A stretch of DNA of 64,000 nt from positions 16,483 to 80,482 of the forward strand of contig NZ_NRHC01000002.1 in the NCBI RefSeq assembly GCF_003585885.1. Direction: 5' to 3'. Positions 26,279 to 34,876 of the stretch are shown here, piece by piece. Source of the DNA: Psittacicella hinzii (GTDB taxonomy: Bacteria; Pseudomonadota; Gammaproteobacteria; Enterobacterales; Psittacicellaceae). The notes beneath the pieces are model-generated. The model worked only from the letters and a program-made list of their open reading frames with translations. It made no database searches and had not been told where the DNA came from. The position numbers were made by a program, and so were the translations under genes. How positions within the stretch are numbered: the first letter of the stretch is position 1; each line of letters opens with the position of its first letter.

Positions 26279-27049
26279 ATGAGTACATATATCACTATTA
26301 AAGGACGTCTAGGGCGAGATCCTGAAACATTTCAGTCTGACAATAAAACGTATTGTAGATTGTCAGTCGCTGTAACATATAGATCCTTTAGTAATGAAAC
26401 AAATGCTTGGGAGGACGTTTTCACAGAATGGTACAACGTCTTCATCGCTCAACTATATTTAGTTAGTAGAGCTTCACTCTTAAAAAAAGGTTGTGAGGTT
26501 ATAGTTAGCGGTAACATATCTTTTAATAAGTACCAAGATAAAAATACAGGCGAAGAAAGAGTAGGTAAAAATATGAACTGCTCTGAACTGTATTTCACTA
26601 CTACCAACGATCAATCATTACAACAATGTGTACAGATCGCAACGAGTAACTTCGGTAATACTCAACCACAAAGTGGCGGTTTTAATAATAACCAAAATAA
26701 TGGTTTCAACAACCAACCACAACAGAACGGCTTTAGAAACCAAAGCCAACAAGGTTTTAGTAATCAGCAAGGCTTTAAGCCACAACAGGCTAATCCAACT
26801 CCTGTGCCGCAATACCAACAAGCTCCACAGCAACCACAACAACAGCCTGTTCAAAATGTTCAGACTCAACCACAGTTTAAACCAAATGGCGAGATAGATA
26901 CAACTATCAACCCAGTAACTGGTCAGCCATTCCAACAATCGAACCCATACCAGCCTACTAACCAACCAATGAAACAGGTTAATAGACCGGTACAAGAATA
27001 CTCTGATGATAGTGCAGTATCAGTACCAGAAGAGAGTATACCTTTTTAA
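26279..27049 (+). CDS. ssb: Phage single-stranded DNA-binding protein
   Basis: 256 aa. The N-terminal OB fold (about 1-115) shows ITIKGRLGRDPETFQSDNKT, then VTYRSF and FTEWYNVFI, as in bacterial SSB. The middle is a long Gln/Asn/Pro-rich linker (about 120-235). The last residues, VPEESIPF, form the acidic tip ending in Pro-Phe that binds partner proteins. It is the first gene of the rightward transcript. It probably works with the exonuclease and ATPase of the left operon and the replication proteins. Confidence 0.92.
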   Translation: MSTYITIKGRLGRDPETFQSDNKTYCRLSVAVTYRSFSNETNAWEDVFTEWYNVFIAQLYLVSRASLLKKGCEVIVSGNISFNKYQDKNTGEERVGKNMNCSELYFTTTNDQSLQQCVQIATSNFGNTQPQSGGFNNNQNNGFNNQPQQNGFRNQSQQGFSNQQGFKPQQANPTPVPQYQQAPQQPQQQPVQNVQTQPQFKPNGEIDTTINPVTGQPFQQSNPYQPTNQPMKQVNRPVQEYSDDSAVSVPEESIPF

Positions 27050-27175
27050 TTAGCGCCTAAACCTTGGTCGTTATTTAGAAGTTTTGATTTTTTCCTTTAT
27101 TATTATTTAATATTTTAGACATTTTTTCAGTAGTTCTATAGCTATTTAATTTTGTTTAATTATTCTTTGTTGTTG

Positions 27176-27236
27176 ATAGCCTTAGAGAACTGCTTCGGTA
27201 GTCCATTTTCATAAAGCGGGGCTAAGGCTATTTTTC
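27176..27236 (+). terminator. Terminator after ssb with a cUUCGg-capped inner hairpin
   Basis: ATAGCCTTAG pairs with CTAAGGCTAT over 10 bp and is followed by TTTTT. The 36-nt loop holds ACTGC-TTCG-GTAGT, an inner hairpin closed by C(UUCG)G. A branched terminator or a short structured RNA is likely. Confidence 0.75.
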
Positions 27237-27275
27237 TCTCAACAAGTAATAATAAAGACAACTAAAAGGTATACA

Positions 27276-27833
27276 ATGTTCGGTCCATTCTCTGCTCAAA
27301 CTATCGCTAACTATTTCATTCTATTTAATGAAAAGCACCCTGACAAGCTTACCAATCTAACAGAGCGTAAGCTCCAGCTTTTATTATATTTCGCACAACT
27401 ATTAGCTGTTGGCAAATACCTAGAGCCTATCTTCGAAGACGCTGTCAAAGTAGAGCCTAAACTAGGTCCTTATATCCCAAGCGTGTCTATACGTGTAACT
27501 TCTCCATTTAAAGAAGAGACAAATAAAAACGGTAAACTAGAGTATCGGCATGCTTATAAACTCACAGGTAATACGTTTCAAGAAACCAAAACTATGGGAC
27601 TGCTAAACGCTGTGGTGGATATCTACGGTAAGCTAACAGAAGAGCAACTCACAGAGCTAGCAACTCAAAAAGGCTCTGCATTTACAAGAGCTCTTAATGA
27701 TGTGAGATTTTATATCGATATCAGGGACTACGTAAAAGACTACTCCAGTCAAGAACGTAAGCTCAAATGGTCTAAATCTAAAAATCCAATTGTAAAAGCC
27801 ATTAAGAACCTTAAAGTTATGATATTTAGGTAG
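27276..27833 (+). CDS. Panacea (DUF4065)-domain protein, GepA/SocA-like
   Basis: 185 aa. The N-terminal half matches the Panacea domain: helices with LTERKLQLLLYFAQLLAVGK, a PIFEDAVKVEPKLGPYIPSV block that mirrors the family Lys-Leu-Gln-Lys-Leu-Leu-Tyr and Gly-Pro-Val motifs, and a helical C-terminal half. Panacea proteins are common in phages and can act as antitoxins (PanA) for neighbouring toxins, or as proteolytic adaptors (SocA). No obvious toxin partner lies next to it: 420 nt of non-coding sequence follows, then rusA. It may be a lone anti-toxin, or its partner is one of the unknown small proteins. Confidence 0.65.
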   Translation: MFGPFSAQTIANYFILFNEKHPDKLTNLTERKLQLLLYFAQLLAVGKYLEPIFEDAVKVEPKLGPYIPSVSIRVTSPFKEETNKNGKLEYRHAYKLTGNTFQETKTMGLLNAVVDIYGKLTEEQLTELATQKGSAFTRALNDVRFYIDIRDYVKDYSSQERKLKWSKSKNPIVKAIKNLKVMIFR

Positions 27834-27841
27834 GATTGTGG

Positions 27842-27949
27842 TATAATTGGCTAAGACGAGTATGTTTTAGCCATTTATATGCTCCGATCTAAATGTTAGA
27901 CAAGGAAATGCGTGAACCCTAGCTAATTTAGCTGGGGTTCATTTTTATT
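27842..27949 (+). ncRNA. Possible small RNA ending in a strong terminator
   Basis: A TATAAT at 27842-27847 is followed by a hairpin (GGCTAA...TTAGCC, 27849-27873). A strong terminator comes next (TGAACCC-AGCTAA with TTAGCT-GGGTTCA, then TTTTTATTT, ending 27949). A transcript of about 95 nt would contain TATGTTTTAGCCAT (27861-27874), exactly complementary to the loop side of the hairpin before rusA (28221-28234). The -35 is weak. It could equally be the 3' end of the Panacea mRNA. Confidence 0.5.
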
Positions 27950-28210
27950 TGGCTAGATTATCAATTTCAAATCAGTAAAGTTAAAAAATTATTAAAATAT
28001 TTTTAATAAAGTATTGTATTTAGAAAAATGGTATTGTATAATGTAAGGGATAGAAAAGTATATTTAATAGATTATATTCGCATTTATTAAGCACCGATAA
28101 AGAAGTACCGCGTAATTATTTTTAAGCATTTTTATAAAAATCTTTATCAATAAGCATAATTCTTAATTTTAGAGAATTTTTTATATCCTTTTTCAGAACA
28201 TTATACTCCG
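27950..28210. other. AT-rich non-coding stretch before rusA
   Basis: No convincing open frame. A TATAAT at about 28037-28042 (in ATTGTATAATG) could be a -10 element of a promoter for the rusA leader. Nothing else is recognised. Confidence 0.4.
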
Positions 28211-28212
28211 AT

Positions 28213-28252
28213 ATACACTTATGGCTAAAACATAGCTATAAGTGTATTTTTT
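28213..28252 (+). terminator. Terminator-like hairpin abutting the rusA start
   Basis: ATACACTTAT pairs with ATAAGTGTAT, the stem continues through GGCT/AGCT with one G-U pair, and TTTTTT follows. The ATG of rusA comes immediately after the T tract, with no Shine-Dalgarno. It probably acts as a control point, read through only under antitermination or when the hairpin is opened. Confidence 0.75.
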
Positions 28253-28696
28253 ATGCCTAAAATTCCAAATCAACTCAGTCTTACCCTAGATTATCCTGTG
28301 AGTGCCAATGTAATGTACCAATACTTTGTAAGCAAAGGTACAGGTCGAAAAGGCTATAAGGCTGGTATGTCACAGAGATATCTATCACCAAAATACAAAG
28401 AATTCAAAAACAAAAACATCTTTGTAATCAAACAAACAATCAACGAACAAGAATGGCAGACGTCAGAAGATGACGAGTTTGCCTTACATATAGAGCTAGT
28501 ACAAAAAGATAAGCGTAAAAGAGATATAGATAACTATAGCAAGACGTTACTAGACCTGCTAACCAATGCAGGGGCTTATCCTGATGATAGCCAAATTCAA
28601 GAGCTGTACGTGAAAAAGAAAACACAACCCACGGCACATGCCGCTTATTGTAAAGTAACGCTTACTAAGATAACCGAAGAACAAAAAGAAGAATGA
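28253..28696 (+). CDS. rusA: RusA-family Holliday junction resolvase
   Basis: 147 aa. The RusA signature is clear: KRDIDNYSKTLLDLLTNAGA followed by YPDDSQI, giving the DxDN acidic cluster and the later Asp pair of the active site. N-terminal LTLDYPVSANVMYQYF corresponds to the Pro-x-Ser-xx-Asn start of RusA. The family resolves four-way junctions made in phage replication and recombination. The start is certain from homology although no ribosome site precedes it. The stop overlaps the next tiny gene as ATGA. Confidence 0.9.
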   Translation: MPKIPNQLSLTLDYPVSANVMYQYFVSKGTGRKGYKAGMSQRYLSPKYKEFKNKNIFVIKQTINEQEWQTSEDDEFALHIELVQKDKRKRDIDNYSKTLLDLLTNAGAYPDDSQIQELYVKKKTQPTAHAAYCKVTLTKITEEQKEE

Positions 28697-28776
28697 AGAA
28701 ATTAATAACCTTTCTACTAATAGCTATCATATCTTGGTGTCTGTGGCTCTATTTAGCATTCAACTATTCAATCTAA
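28693..28776 (+). CDS. Tiny membrane peptide (27 aa) before the lysis genes
   Basis: It starts in the ATGA overlap with rusA. MKKLITFLLIAIISWCLWLY is a positive N-terminus plus one hydrophobic helix, ending LAFNYSI. Coupled translation and position suggest a lysis regulator or antiholin-like peptide, by context only. Confidence 0.5.
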   Translation: MKKLITFLLIAIISWCLWLYLAFNYSI

Positions 28777-28788
28777 GGATATACACAT

Positions 28789-29046
28789 ATGACCAAAGTT
28801 TACAAGCTTCTAGCTATCCTAGAAGCCCTTAGGTTTGGGGTCTACTATCCACTCTCGTATATGTATGCCAATGAAATGGTTAGTAATTTCACCCTATACC
28901 TTTACTACTACCTTACAGGTTTCTTTTACCATTACACATACCTAGTAGTGGTTCTAATCTTCCTAATTGCTAGTTTCTTAAACAACAACGGACAACCCAA
29001 ACAAAACGATATTAGCATTCCAAGGCAATACTCTAAAAAACATTAA
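28789..29046 (+). CDS. Small two-helix membrane protein of the lysis cassette
   Basis: 85 aa, with an aromatic-rich membrane region and two hydrophobic segments (about 10-30 and 50-65, TYLVVVLIFLIASFL), and a polar tail ending QYSKKH. It lies between rusA and the holin-like gene. It could be an antiholin, a second holin or a pinholin; the sequence does not decide. Confidence 0.6.
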   Translation: MTKVYKLLAILEALRFGVYYPLSYMYANEMVSNFTLYLYYYLTGFFYHYTYLVVVLIFLIASFLNNNGQPKQNDISIPRQYSKKH

Positions 29047-29059
29047 TAGGTAACCAACC

Positions 29060-29455
29060 ATGAGCTTGCCAACAGGTGAGTGGTTTGAAGTATTTACTAA
29101 TATCTCTCTCTTCCTAGAGTTCTTTGTAAACCTACAATCTGTGAAATGGTCTCTAATAGGCGTAGCCTTTGCCATATTCAAATTCAAAAAAGACGGTAGG
29201 GTAAAAGTACTAAGGTTTTGGTGGGAGCTCTTATTCGTATTCTTAGCCGTTTATATTGGCTCACCTATTGCAATCTTGAACGGGATACCAGAGCAATACT
29301 TACCAGTGTTAGCGGCAATTATTGGCTACTCTGGGGTCGACGGTATTGTCAAGACTGTCAAAAAGTTTCTGCACTTTTGGCTAGAGTATTTTATCGAAAA
29401 GAAAACCAACAAAACCTTTAAAAAGAAACAGGACTATGACGATGATCCAAACTAA
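29060..29455 (+). CDS. Holin-like protein
   Basis: 131 aa, with three hydrophobic segments (about 15-40, 52-72 and 78-95) and a basic C-terminus (EKKTNKTFKKKQ). The segment YLPVLAAIIGYSGVDGIVKT is typical of lambda-type and Phage_holin_3 proteins. It precedes the endolysin and overlaps its start by 20 nt. It would form membrane holes to release the endolysin, which has no export signal. Confidence 0.75.
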   Translation: MSLPTGEWFEVFTNISLFLEFFVNLQSVKWSLIGVAFAIFKFKKDGRVKVLRFWWELLFVFLAVYIGSPIAILNGIPEQYLPVLAAIIGYSGVDGIVKTVKKFLHFWLEYFIEKKTNKTFKKKQDYDDDPN

Positions 29456-29978
29456 TTTAAATAACTTAACTAAAGAAGAAAAAGCTCTGAAGATTGCTAT
29501 CAAGTACATCGCAAGGTTCGAGGGGTTTAAATCTAAGGTATATCTGGATCCAATTGGTATTCCAACCGTAGGATATGGTTTTACTGATAAGAAGCTAATC
29601 GAGCTGTACAGTAAGCCAGGTATGTCAATGTCAAAGCATGAAGCTAACCAGTACCTAGAGAAAGAATACCTACCGCGTATGGTGCAAGCCCTCAAGAAGT
29701 ATTTAGATTTTAATACCCTTAATCATTTCCAGCTAGCTGCGATCTACAGCTTTGTGTATAACTTTGGGATTAGCAAGTTCCTAAACTACACACTGTACAG
29801 AAAGATCAAAAGCAGTCCAAACGATCAAGGTATTAATGACCTCTTTGATATGTACGTTTGGGGCACTGATAGAGTAACAAAACAAAGAGTTAAGCTCAAA
29901 GGATTAGTTATCAGACGTCAAGAAGAGAGATTACTATATTTCACCCCTCCAGATACACCGGTAGAGAAATATGTTTAA
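29436..29978 (+). CDS. Endolysin, T4-type lysozyme (GH24)
   Basis: 180 aa. The catalytic E-8aa-D-5aa-T triad is present in RFEGFKSKVYLDPIGIPTVG, with Glu29, Asp38 and Thr44. The helical C-domain has HFQLAAIYSFVYNFGISKF and the late RRQEERLLYF. It cleaves the glycan strands of peptidoglycan. There is no N-terminal signal or anchor, so it depends on the holin. It overlaps both neighbours. Confidence 0.93.
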   Translation: MTMIQTNLNNLTKEEKALKIAIKYIARFEGFKSKVYLDPIGIPTVGYGFTDKKLIELYSKPGMSMSKHEANQYLEKEYLPRMVQALKKYLDFNTLNHFQLAAIYSFVYNFGISKFLNYTLYRKIKSSPNDQGINDLFDMYVWGTDRVTKQRVKLKGLVIRRQEERLLYFTPPDTPVEKYV

Positions 29979-30378
29979 AGCTTTATTATTTCTTCTTAAT
30001 AAGGGCTATAAGAGCCCTGTATCGCTTCTTATGATTATCCTAATGGGTTTCCTAGGGATAACTCAATACCAAGCGCAAAAACGTGATTATGAGCTATTTA
30101 CGCTAACTCAACAGAATGCAGTCTACTTAGAGCAACTTAGACAAGAGCAAGAGGCTGCTAAAGAAATGCGTGAAAAGATTTATGAAATGCAACAACGCAT
30201 TCAGATTTTAGCTCAAGAGAAGAACGACCTTAATAACCAATTTCATAACGCTTTATTAGCGATATCCAATGACTTACAAAAAGATCAATGTGCTGTACAG
30301 CCTATTTCTGATAGTCTTCTTAAGTGGCTGTCAAGCACCAATCCAACCAGTTCAACCGCAAGCACTGCAAACAAATAG
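29971..30378 (+). CDS. Inner-membrane spanin Rz
   Basis: 135 aa: an N-terminal membrane helix (about 17-33, SLLMIILMGFLGI), then a long periplasmic coiled coil (about 45-105) and a polar end. This is the i-spanin layout. The Rz1-like gene starts inside it in the +1 frame. It overlaps the endolysin stop by 8 nt. Confidence 0.85.
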   Translation: MFKALLFLLNKGYKSPVSLLMIILMGFLGITQYQAQKRDYELFTLTQQNAVYLEQLRQEQEAAKEMREKIYEMQQRIQILAQEKNDLNNQFHNALLAISNDLQKDQCAVQPISDSLLKWLSSTNPTSSTASTANK

Positions 30379-30577
30379 ATTAACTTTTGTGGAGCTAATA
30401 CCTGCGGAGTTGTTTGTTCGTTGTTCAATTCTAGATTTTCAAGGCAAGACATGGGGCGAACTATATAAGTACACGCTCGAGCTTCAGCTAGCGTCAAGGA
30501 CATGCGCCGCAACGCATAACGCCCTGCTTGACTTGATTTTAAAAGAGAGGACAACGATCTCTAATAAGAGTAGCTAG
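30269..30577 (+). CDS. Outer-membrane lipoprotein spanin Rz1-like
   Basis: 102 aa, starting within Rz in another frame. The N-terminus MTYKKINVLYSLFLIVFLSGC is a lipoprotein signal with an LSGC lipobox (Cys21), followed by PIQPVQPQ, the Pro/Gln-rich start of the mature protein. It is longer than lambda Rz1 (60 aa) and has two more Cys in the C-terminal helical part. With Rz it would fuse inner and outer membranes at lysis. Confidence 0.85.
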   Translation: MTYKKINVLYSLFLIVFLSGCQAPIQPVQPQALQTNRLTFVELIPAELFVRCSILDFQGKTWGELYKYTLELQLASRTCAATHNALLDLILKERTTISNKSS

Positions 30578-30601
30578 GCTTAGGTTTCTAAGTCTAGTTT
30601 A
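30574..30601 (+). terminator. Hairpin at the end of the lysis cassette
   Basis: CTAGGCTTAG pairs with CTAAGTCTAG (one G-U) around GTTT, then TTT. It overlaps the Rz1 stop. It is a weak terminator because the T tract is short. Confidence 0.5.
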
Positions 30602-31485
30602 CTCATATCTCTATGCCAGAGTGGGCAAGGGAGTAAGTTTGTTTAGTTAAGAAGCAATAGAGAGGTATTAACCCATAGCTATCATAGGACACGAGGGTGA
30701 TAGCTAGCCTTTCAATTACCCCCATGAGTTTAGAGGGGAGTTAGGGATGTTAGCTAACCTAACTTAATCTAAGGGGTAAGTTGCAGACTGATTATCTTTC
30801 TTAGAGTGTATAGCCAGCACCAAGGAGGAGAAAGAGATCAGGGTAGTTAAGCAAATGTTAATACCCCCTTGCATTGTAGTAGCCTATTGATTCAGTAGGT
30901 TATGAGGGAGGGTTGTCCTAGGCAACACAGGGAGGGCTTTGAGCTTAGAGATTGATAGGGGCAGGCTGTGATAGGGGCTTATATATGGCACCCATACAGC
31001 CTGATATACCTTTATCTATCATTATATGAGATAAATGTAAAAATGACATTTATGTCCTATGCTGATATATGGGTACCCCTACCCCTTTACCATAAAAATT
31101 ATTATTTTTTTAATTTGTGAAGCAAAGTTAATAAAAATAATTAAATTATTGCAAAAAAGAGGGGCAATGAGGTAAAAAGTAGGTTCTTCTAGTGTGCATA
31201 AACCTACCGGACTCACGGGAAAGCCCGGGATTCTGACATGAGTGGGCAAAAAACCTAATTTGTTGATGTTTTTAGCCCAAAATCGAAAAAAATTGACAAA
31301 AAATTGGCGTTTTTTAGCCTAATTTTGGCTTTCAAATAGACGTCTTTTCACTGAAGAAATCGGCGTTTATTTTATATTGATATCATTTTTTAGAGTTGAT
31401 TTATGCTTGAGTAGAAAAGTAGACAAGATAGAACAAAATACCTTTGCCTTAATTACTTGTTTCTTGTCGTTTCAAGGAGGAGATT
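30602..31485. other. Structured non-coding gap, candidate cos/packaging region
   Basis: About 0.9 kb without a convincing gene, between the spanins and the small terminase, where lambda has cos. It has many inverted repeats: CAGGCTGT/ACAGCCTG (30962-31003), TTTATCT/AGATAAA (31011-31035), ATAAATGT/ACATTTAT (31031-31053), ACGGGaaaGCCCG-like (about 31214-31227) and GGGCAAAAAAC/GTTTTTAGCCC (31244-31278). The GpA-type terminase predicts a cos site. The exact nicking site is not identified. Confidence 0.55.
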
Positions 31486-32196
31486 ATGGCGGGTAAAAAG
31501 AAGAATGTAGAGATCAAGAAAGAACTGGATCGCATTAATCTTAAGACGATTGCGAACATTCTAAACGTTGATTTTCGTACGATTAAAAAGCACTATACCG
31601 AAGTTTTAAAGCTTGATATTGATAACAATAGCGTAGACCCTAAGGATCTATTTCAGTGGCTTTTTGATTATGCTCAAGGCTTTGATAAGCGTAAAAATCA
31701 GAACAAAGCTAAACATGATACAGGCGGTATCCCTCAATTAAGTGACGATCTTACTGAAGCTGAAGCAAAGGAAGCGTTTGAGTTATTTGGTACCTTACAC
31801 TTAACTGATCCGGCTAGATATAAAACGGTTCAGGAGAGTGTCTACCTTTACATTAAGAACCAACTAGCTATGCAAAAGCTGATTAACATTGATGACGCTA
31901 GGAGGATCTTTTTCGATATCTTGACTGGTATTCAGGAGACGGTCAGCGGGTTTTTAAACTACCTTAAGGAAGAAATGGGGGCAACCCCTGAAGAGCTGGA
32001 TAGGATGGAGATCCTTATACGTGAGCTTCAAGTGTTGATCCATAAAGACACCGTTGAGGTTGTTGACAAAATCCCATTAGTAGAGGGTGAGAAGATAACC
32101 ATTAAGCAGGCTGTTAATGGTAAAGGTGTAGAGTACTATGTGATTGCCCCGTCGATTGTAAAGGTAGGCTTTAAAGATGAAGAAAAACCAAATTGA
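31486..32196 (+). CDS. Terminase small subunit (Nu1-like)
   Basis: 236 aa. The N-terminal ELDRINLKTIANILNVDFRT looks like a DNA-binding helix-turn-helix, as in Nu1. The middle is helical (likely assembly). The C-terminus probably contacts the large subunit. AAGGAGGAG precedes the ATG. The stop overlaps the large-subunit start by 20 nt. It would recognise cos and load the packaging motor. Confidence 0.8.
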   Translation: MAGKKKNVEIKKELDRINLKTIANILNVDFRTIKKHYTEVLKLDIDNNSVDPKDLFQWLFDYAQGFDKRKNQNKAKHDTGGIPQLSDDLTEAEAKEAFELFGTLHLTDPARYKTVQESVYLYIKNQLAMQKLINIDDARRIFFDILTGIQETVSGFLNYLKEEMGATPEELDRMEILIRELQVLIHKDTVEVVDKIPLVEGEKITIKQAVNGKGVEYYVIAPSIVKVGFKDEEKPN

Positions 32197-34417
32197 TAAT
32201 ATTGATGACGTTGATCTTTTAGAAGAGGAGTTACTGGCAGGGACCACCTTGGTTGCCGCTGAGAACTTAGTTACAGATTATGAAGTTCGTGAGTTCGTAG
32301 CTAAGAATAACTTTAACGGGTTGCCACCTTTACCGTCGTTTTATGATTTCTTTAGTTCAATTATTGACATACTTAAACCGGAGCCACTGGAGCCTGTAAG
32401 TACAACAATAGAGAGAATAATGCGTATACCTGCCACTAGAGGATTATCTAAGCCCTTTAGTGTACGCGGTAGAGCTGCATATATGCGTGAACCACTGGAT
32501 ACCTTAAATAGCCGTCATTACAATGAGCTAATCTTTATGGGTTGCGCACGTTCTGGTAAAACGCAGGCACTAGTGACAGGTTTCGCTAGTTATGCAATGT
32601 ACACTGCTCGCCCGATAATTGTCTTTCAGATGAACGGGGAGAAAGCCTTAGAGTTCGCTAAGAAAGAATTTATCCCAACAGTAAACGCTAGCCCTGATTT
32701 AGCAAAGCTATTAGGTACAAGCCGTGAGGATAAAAACCTCACAATGTACAAATTGAAATCAGGTTCATACGTGTTAATTAGAAAGCCCGCAGTTGCTGAT
32801 ATGGCTTCTACAACAATCCAGTGCGTGGCATTGACAGACTTCGATCGTATGCCTACTAACGTAGAGGGTGAGGGTAACCCTTGGGATCTAGCAAAAGCAA
32901 GGACTACAACGTATGGGATTGACGCCATGGCTGTGGCAGAAAGCTCGCCCGGCTTTGATGTTAAGAACCCTGACAAGCGTTTAGATCCTCATGATAGTTA
33001 TTCATGCGACGGGATTGCCGCTCTATATAACGTTGGCGACAAGCGCTGCTATTACTTTCAATGCTTAGCTTGTCAGGAGTATTTTTGGGCTACCCCTGAA
33101 ACTATTACTTATGACGTGATTGAGGGGAATATCCGAGGTTCATCTAAGACCGCAAGAGTAGAGTGCCCACACTGTGGACGTCATCATACAGACCAAGAAA
33201 GAATTAGGCACCTAATACCTAAAGGCGTATGGTTAAAGAAAGGTCAAAAGATCGATAAGCACGGGAATATTACTGGCGAGGTGGTTGAGAATACTAGGGC
33301 TTCGTTCTGGTTACGTGCCCCAGCGTGTGGGTTTATTAGCTTAGAGGAGATTGTTTTTCGATACCTTACGGCTAAACAGCAGTATGAAGACACTGGAGAC
33401 GACCAGAGTTTAAAAGTAGTAGTAAATACTACATTCGGCGATCCATACGTACCAGTAGCGTCAAAAGGCGCAGCAGAAGCTGTATACCAGAAAGAGTTAG
33501 ATTCAGCAATGAACAACGAGATAGGTGTAGCACCTAGGGATACGGTTTCAATTGTAGCTTGTGTGGACGTTCAGAATGGTAAGGATTCGCGCTTCATTGT
33601 TCAGATCTTTGCTTACACACGTGAGGGTAAAATTCACCTGATAGATCGTTTCTCAATCAGAAAGTGGAAAGGTAAAAAAATCCATACGGATATTAACGAT
33701 TCTACTGACTGGGAGGCTATCGAGTACGATGTAATGGAGTATAGGGCTCGCATTAAAGACACAAACCTGACAATGCGCCCTAGAATGACGTTAGTCGATA
33801 GTGGTGGTCGTAACTATACCACTGATAACGCATATAACTTTTATGAGCATATTGTACGCTCTGGTAAAAGTGCTAGATTACGTTTAGTTAAAGGTATGAC
33901 TACGCCATTAAATTTCAATGGAGGGCAAGCTTGGGCAGTATGGGATACAGCTGTTAGAAAAGATACTAAGCTAGCTAAAAGGGGATTTCGTCTGTTTAAA
34001 ATCTTCCCTGACCCATTCAAAAACATGGTTTACAACCTGTTACAGCGTCCTCTGGATCAACCTAAAAGCATTTCATTTAACAAAGGTATACCTAAAGAGG
34101 TATACGAAGAATTAGCGGCCGAGTCGTTAGGGCTTGACGGTAAATATAGCCTTGACGCCCCAGACAAGCGTAACGAAGCGTTAGACTTATTTGTTTACTT
34201 CTTAGCTTACCTACAAGAATCTAATTTAGAGTTATCGGTAAGAATGGGTAGGAGTAACGCTGAAATATGCACAGCAGAAGAGGGTAATATTAACGCTTTC
34301 GACGCCGTGACAAATACCCCAGTTATAGACGCTAGTCCGCAACAAGACGAAAGCGAAGAAGAGTTAGAAGCCGAAATTGTTGATGACTTCAACTTCGGTA
34401 GAAGAAAATTATTTTAG
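32177..34417 (+). CDS. Terminase large subunit, GpA family
   Basis: 746 aa. The N-terminal ATPase has a deviant Walker A (MGCARSGKTQALVTG) and the GpA pattern ARGLSKPFSVRGRAAYMREP before it. Two CxxC pairs (CLACQEYF and CPHCGRHH) form the family zinc-like insertion. The C-terminal nuclease region includes VACVDVQNGK and a later TLVDSGGRNY. The length is near lambda gpA (641) plus extra C-terminal residues. It packages DNA from cos concatemers into the prohead. Confidence 0.93.
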   Translation: MKKNQIDNIDDVDLLEEELLAGTTLVAAENLVTDYEVREFVAKNNFNGLPPLPSFYDFFSSIIDILKPEPLEPVSTTIERIMRIPATRGLSKPFSVRGRAAYMREPLDTLNSRHYNELIFMGCARSGKTQALVTGFASYAMYTARPIIVFQMNGEKALEFAKKEFIPTVNASPDLAKLLGTSREDKNLTMYKLKSGSYVLIRKPAVADMASTTIQCVALTDFDRMPTNVEGEGNPWDLAKARTTTYGIDAMAVAESSPGFDVKNPDKRLDPHDSYSCDGIAALYNVGDKRCYYFQCLACQEYFWATPETITYDVIEGNIRGSSKTARVECPHCGRHHTDQERIRHLIPKGVWLKKGQKIDKHGNITGEVVENTRASFWLRAPACGFISLEEIVFRYLTAKQQYEDTGDDQSLKVVVNTTFGDPYVPVASKGAAEAVYQKELDSAMNNEIGVAPRDTVSIVACVDVQNGKDSRFIVQIFAYTREGKIHLIDRFSIRKWKGKKIHTDINDSTDWEAIEYDVMEYRARIKDTNLTMRPRMTLVDSGGRNYTTDNAYNFYEHIVRSGKSARLRLVKGMTTPLNFNGGQAWAVWDTAVRKDTKLAKRGFRLFKIFPDPFKNMVYNLLQRPLDQPKSISFNKGIPKEVYEELAAESLGLDGKYSLDAPDKRNEALDLFVYFLAYLQESNLELSVRMGRSNAEICTAEEGNINAFDAVTNTPVIDASPQQDESEEELEAEIVDDFNFGRRKLF

Positions 34418-34428
34418 TGGAGGTAACA

Positions 34429-34875
34429 GTGACTGAAGAAAATACAAATGAACAATTAGAGCCGGTTACCACAGAGCAAGAGCAATCAGAGGATACTGAA
34501 GTTCTTTCATTTGATGATTTTGAGAAAGAATTCGATAAGTATGGATTGAGTTATTTTCAGCGAACATACCAAAATTTGGTATCTAGAATTGAACGAGTAG
34601 ATCCTACAGGGCAGGATATAGATTTAGCTATGAAATGGGCAAGTTATCAGACTGCATTTAGAGATCTAATCAAACTGTACCGTTCAAATAACTCAAATAT
34701 CCGCTCAATTAGTGAAGATAGTAGCAAAGTTGAGTTTATTGGCTCTTATCAGGTAATGAGTAATTTTAATAAAGCGGCAAGGGAGTTGGATCTAGCTCTC
34801 AAAAAAGCAGAGGGTGAGTTAGATGATGCGCAAACCATTCAAATCGTTAAAGTGATTTCAATGAGAGGGCGTTAA
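34429..34875 (+). CDS. Unknown head protein between terminase and portal
   Basis: 148 aa from the GTG at 34429, which has GGAGG five nt upstream; the GTG at 34417 overlaps the terminase stop and has no ribosome site. It is acidic and helical, in the position of lambda W (head-tail joining, 68 aa), but much longer and not clearly similar. The position suggests a head-completion role only. Confidence 0.6.
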   Translation: MTEENTNEQLEPVTTEQEQSEDTEVLSFDDFEKEFDKYGLSYFQRTYQNLVSRIERVDPTGQDIDLAMKWASYQTAFRDLIKLYRSNNSNIRSISEDSSKVEFIGSYQVMSNFNKAARELDLALKKAEGELDDAQTIQIVKVISMRGR

Positions 34876-34876
34876 G

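Noticed and set aside
26618..26995. Frames in other phases inside ssb
   Set aside because: Products of the Gln/Asn-rich linker codons; no ribosome sites.
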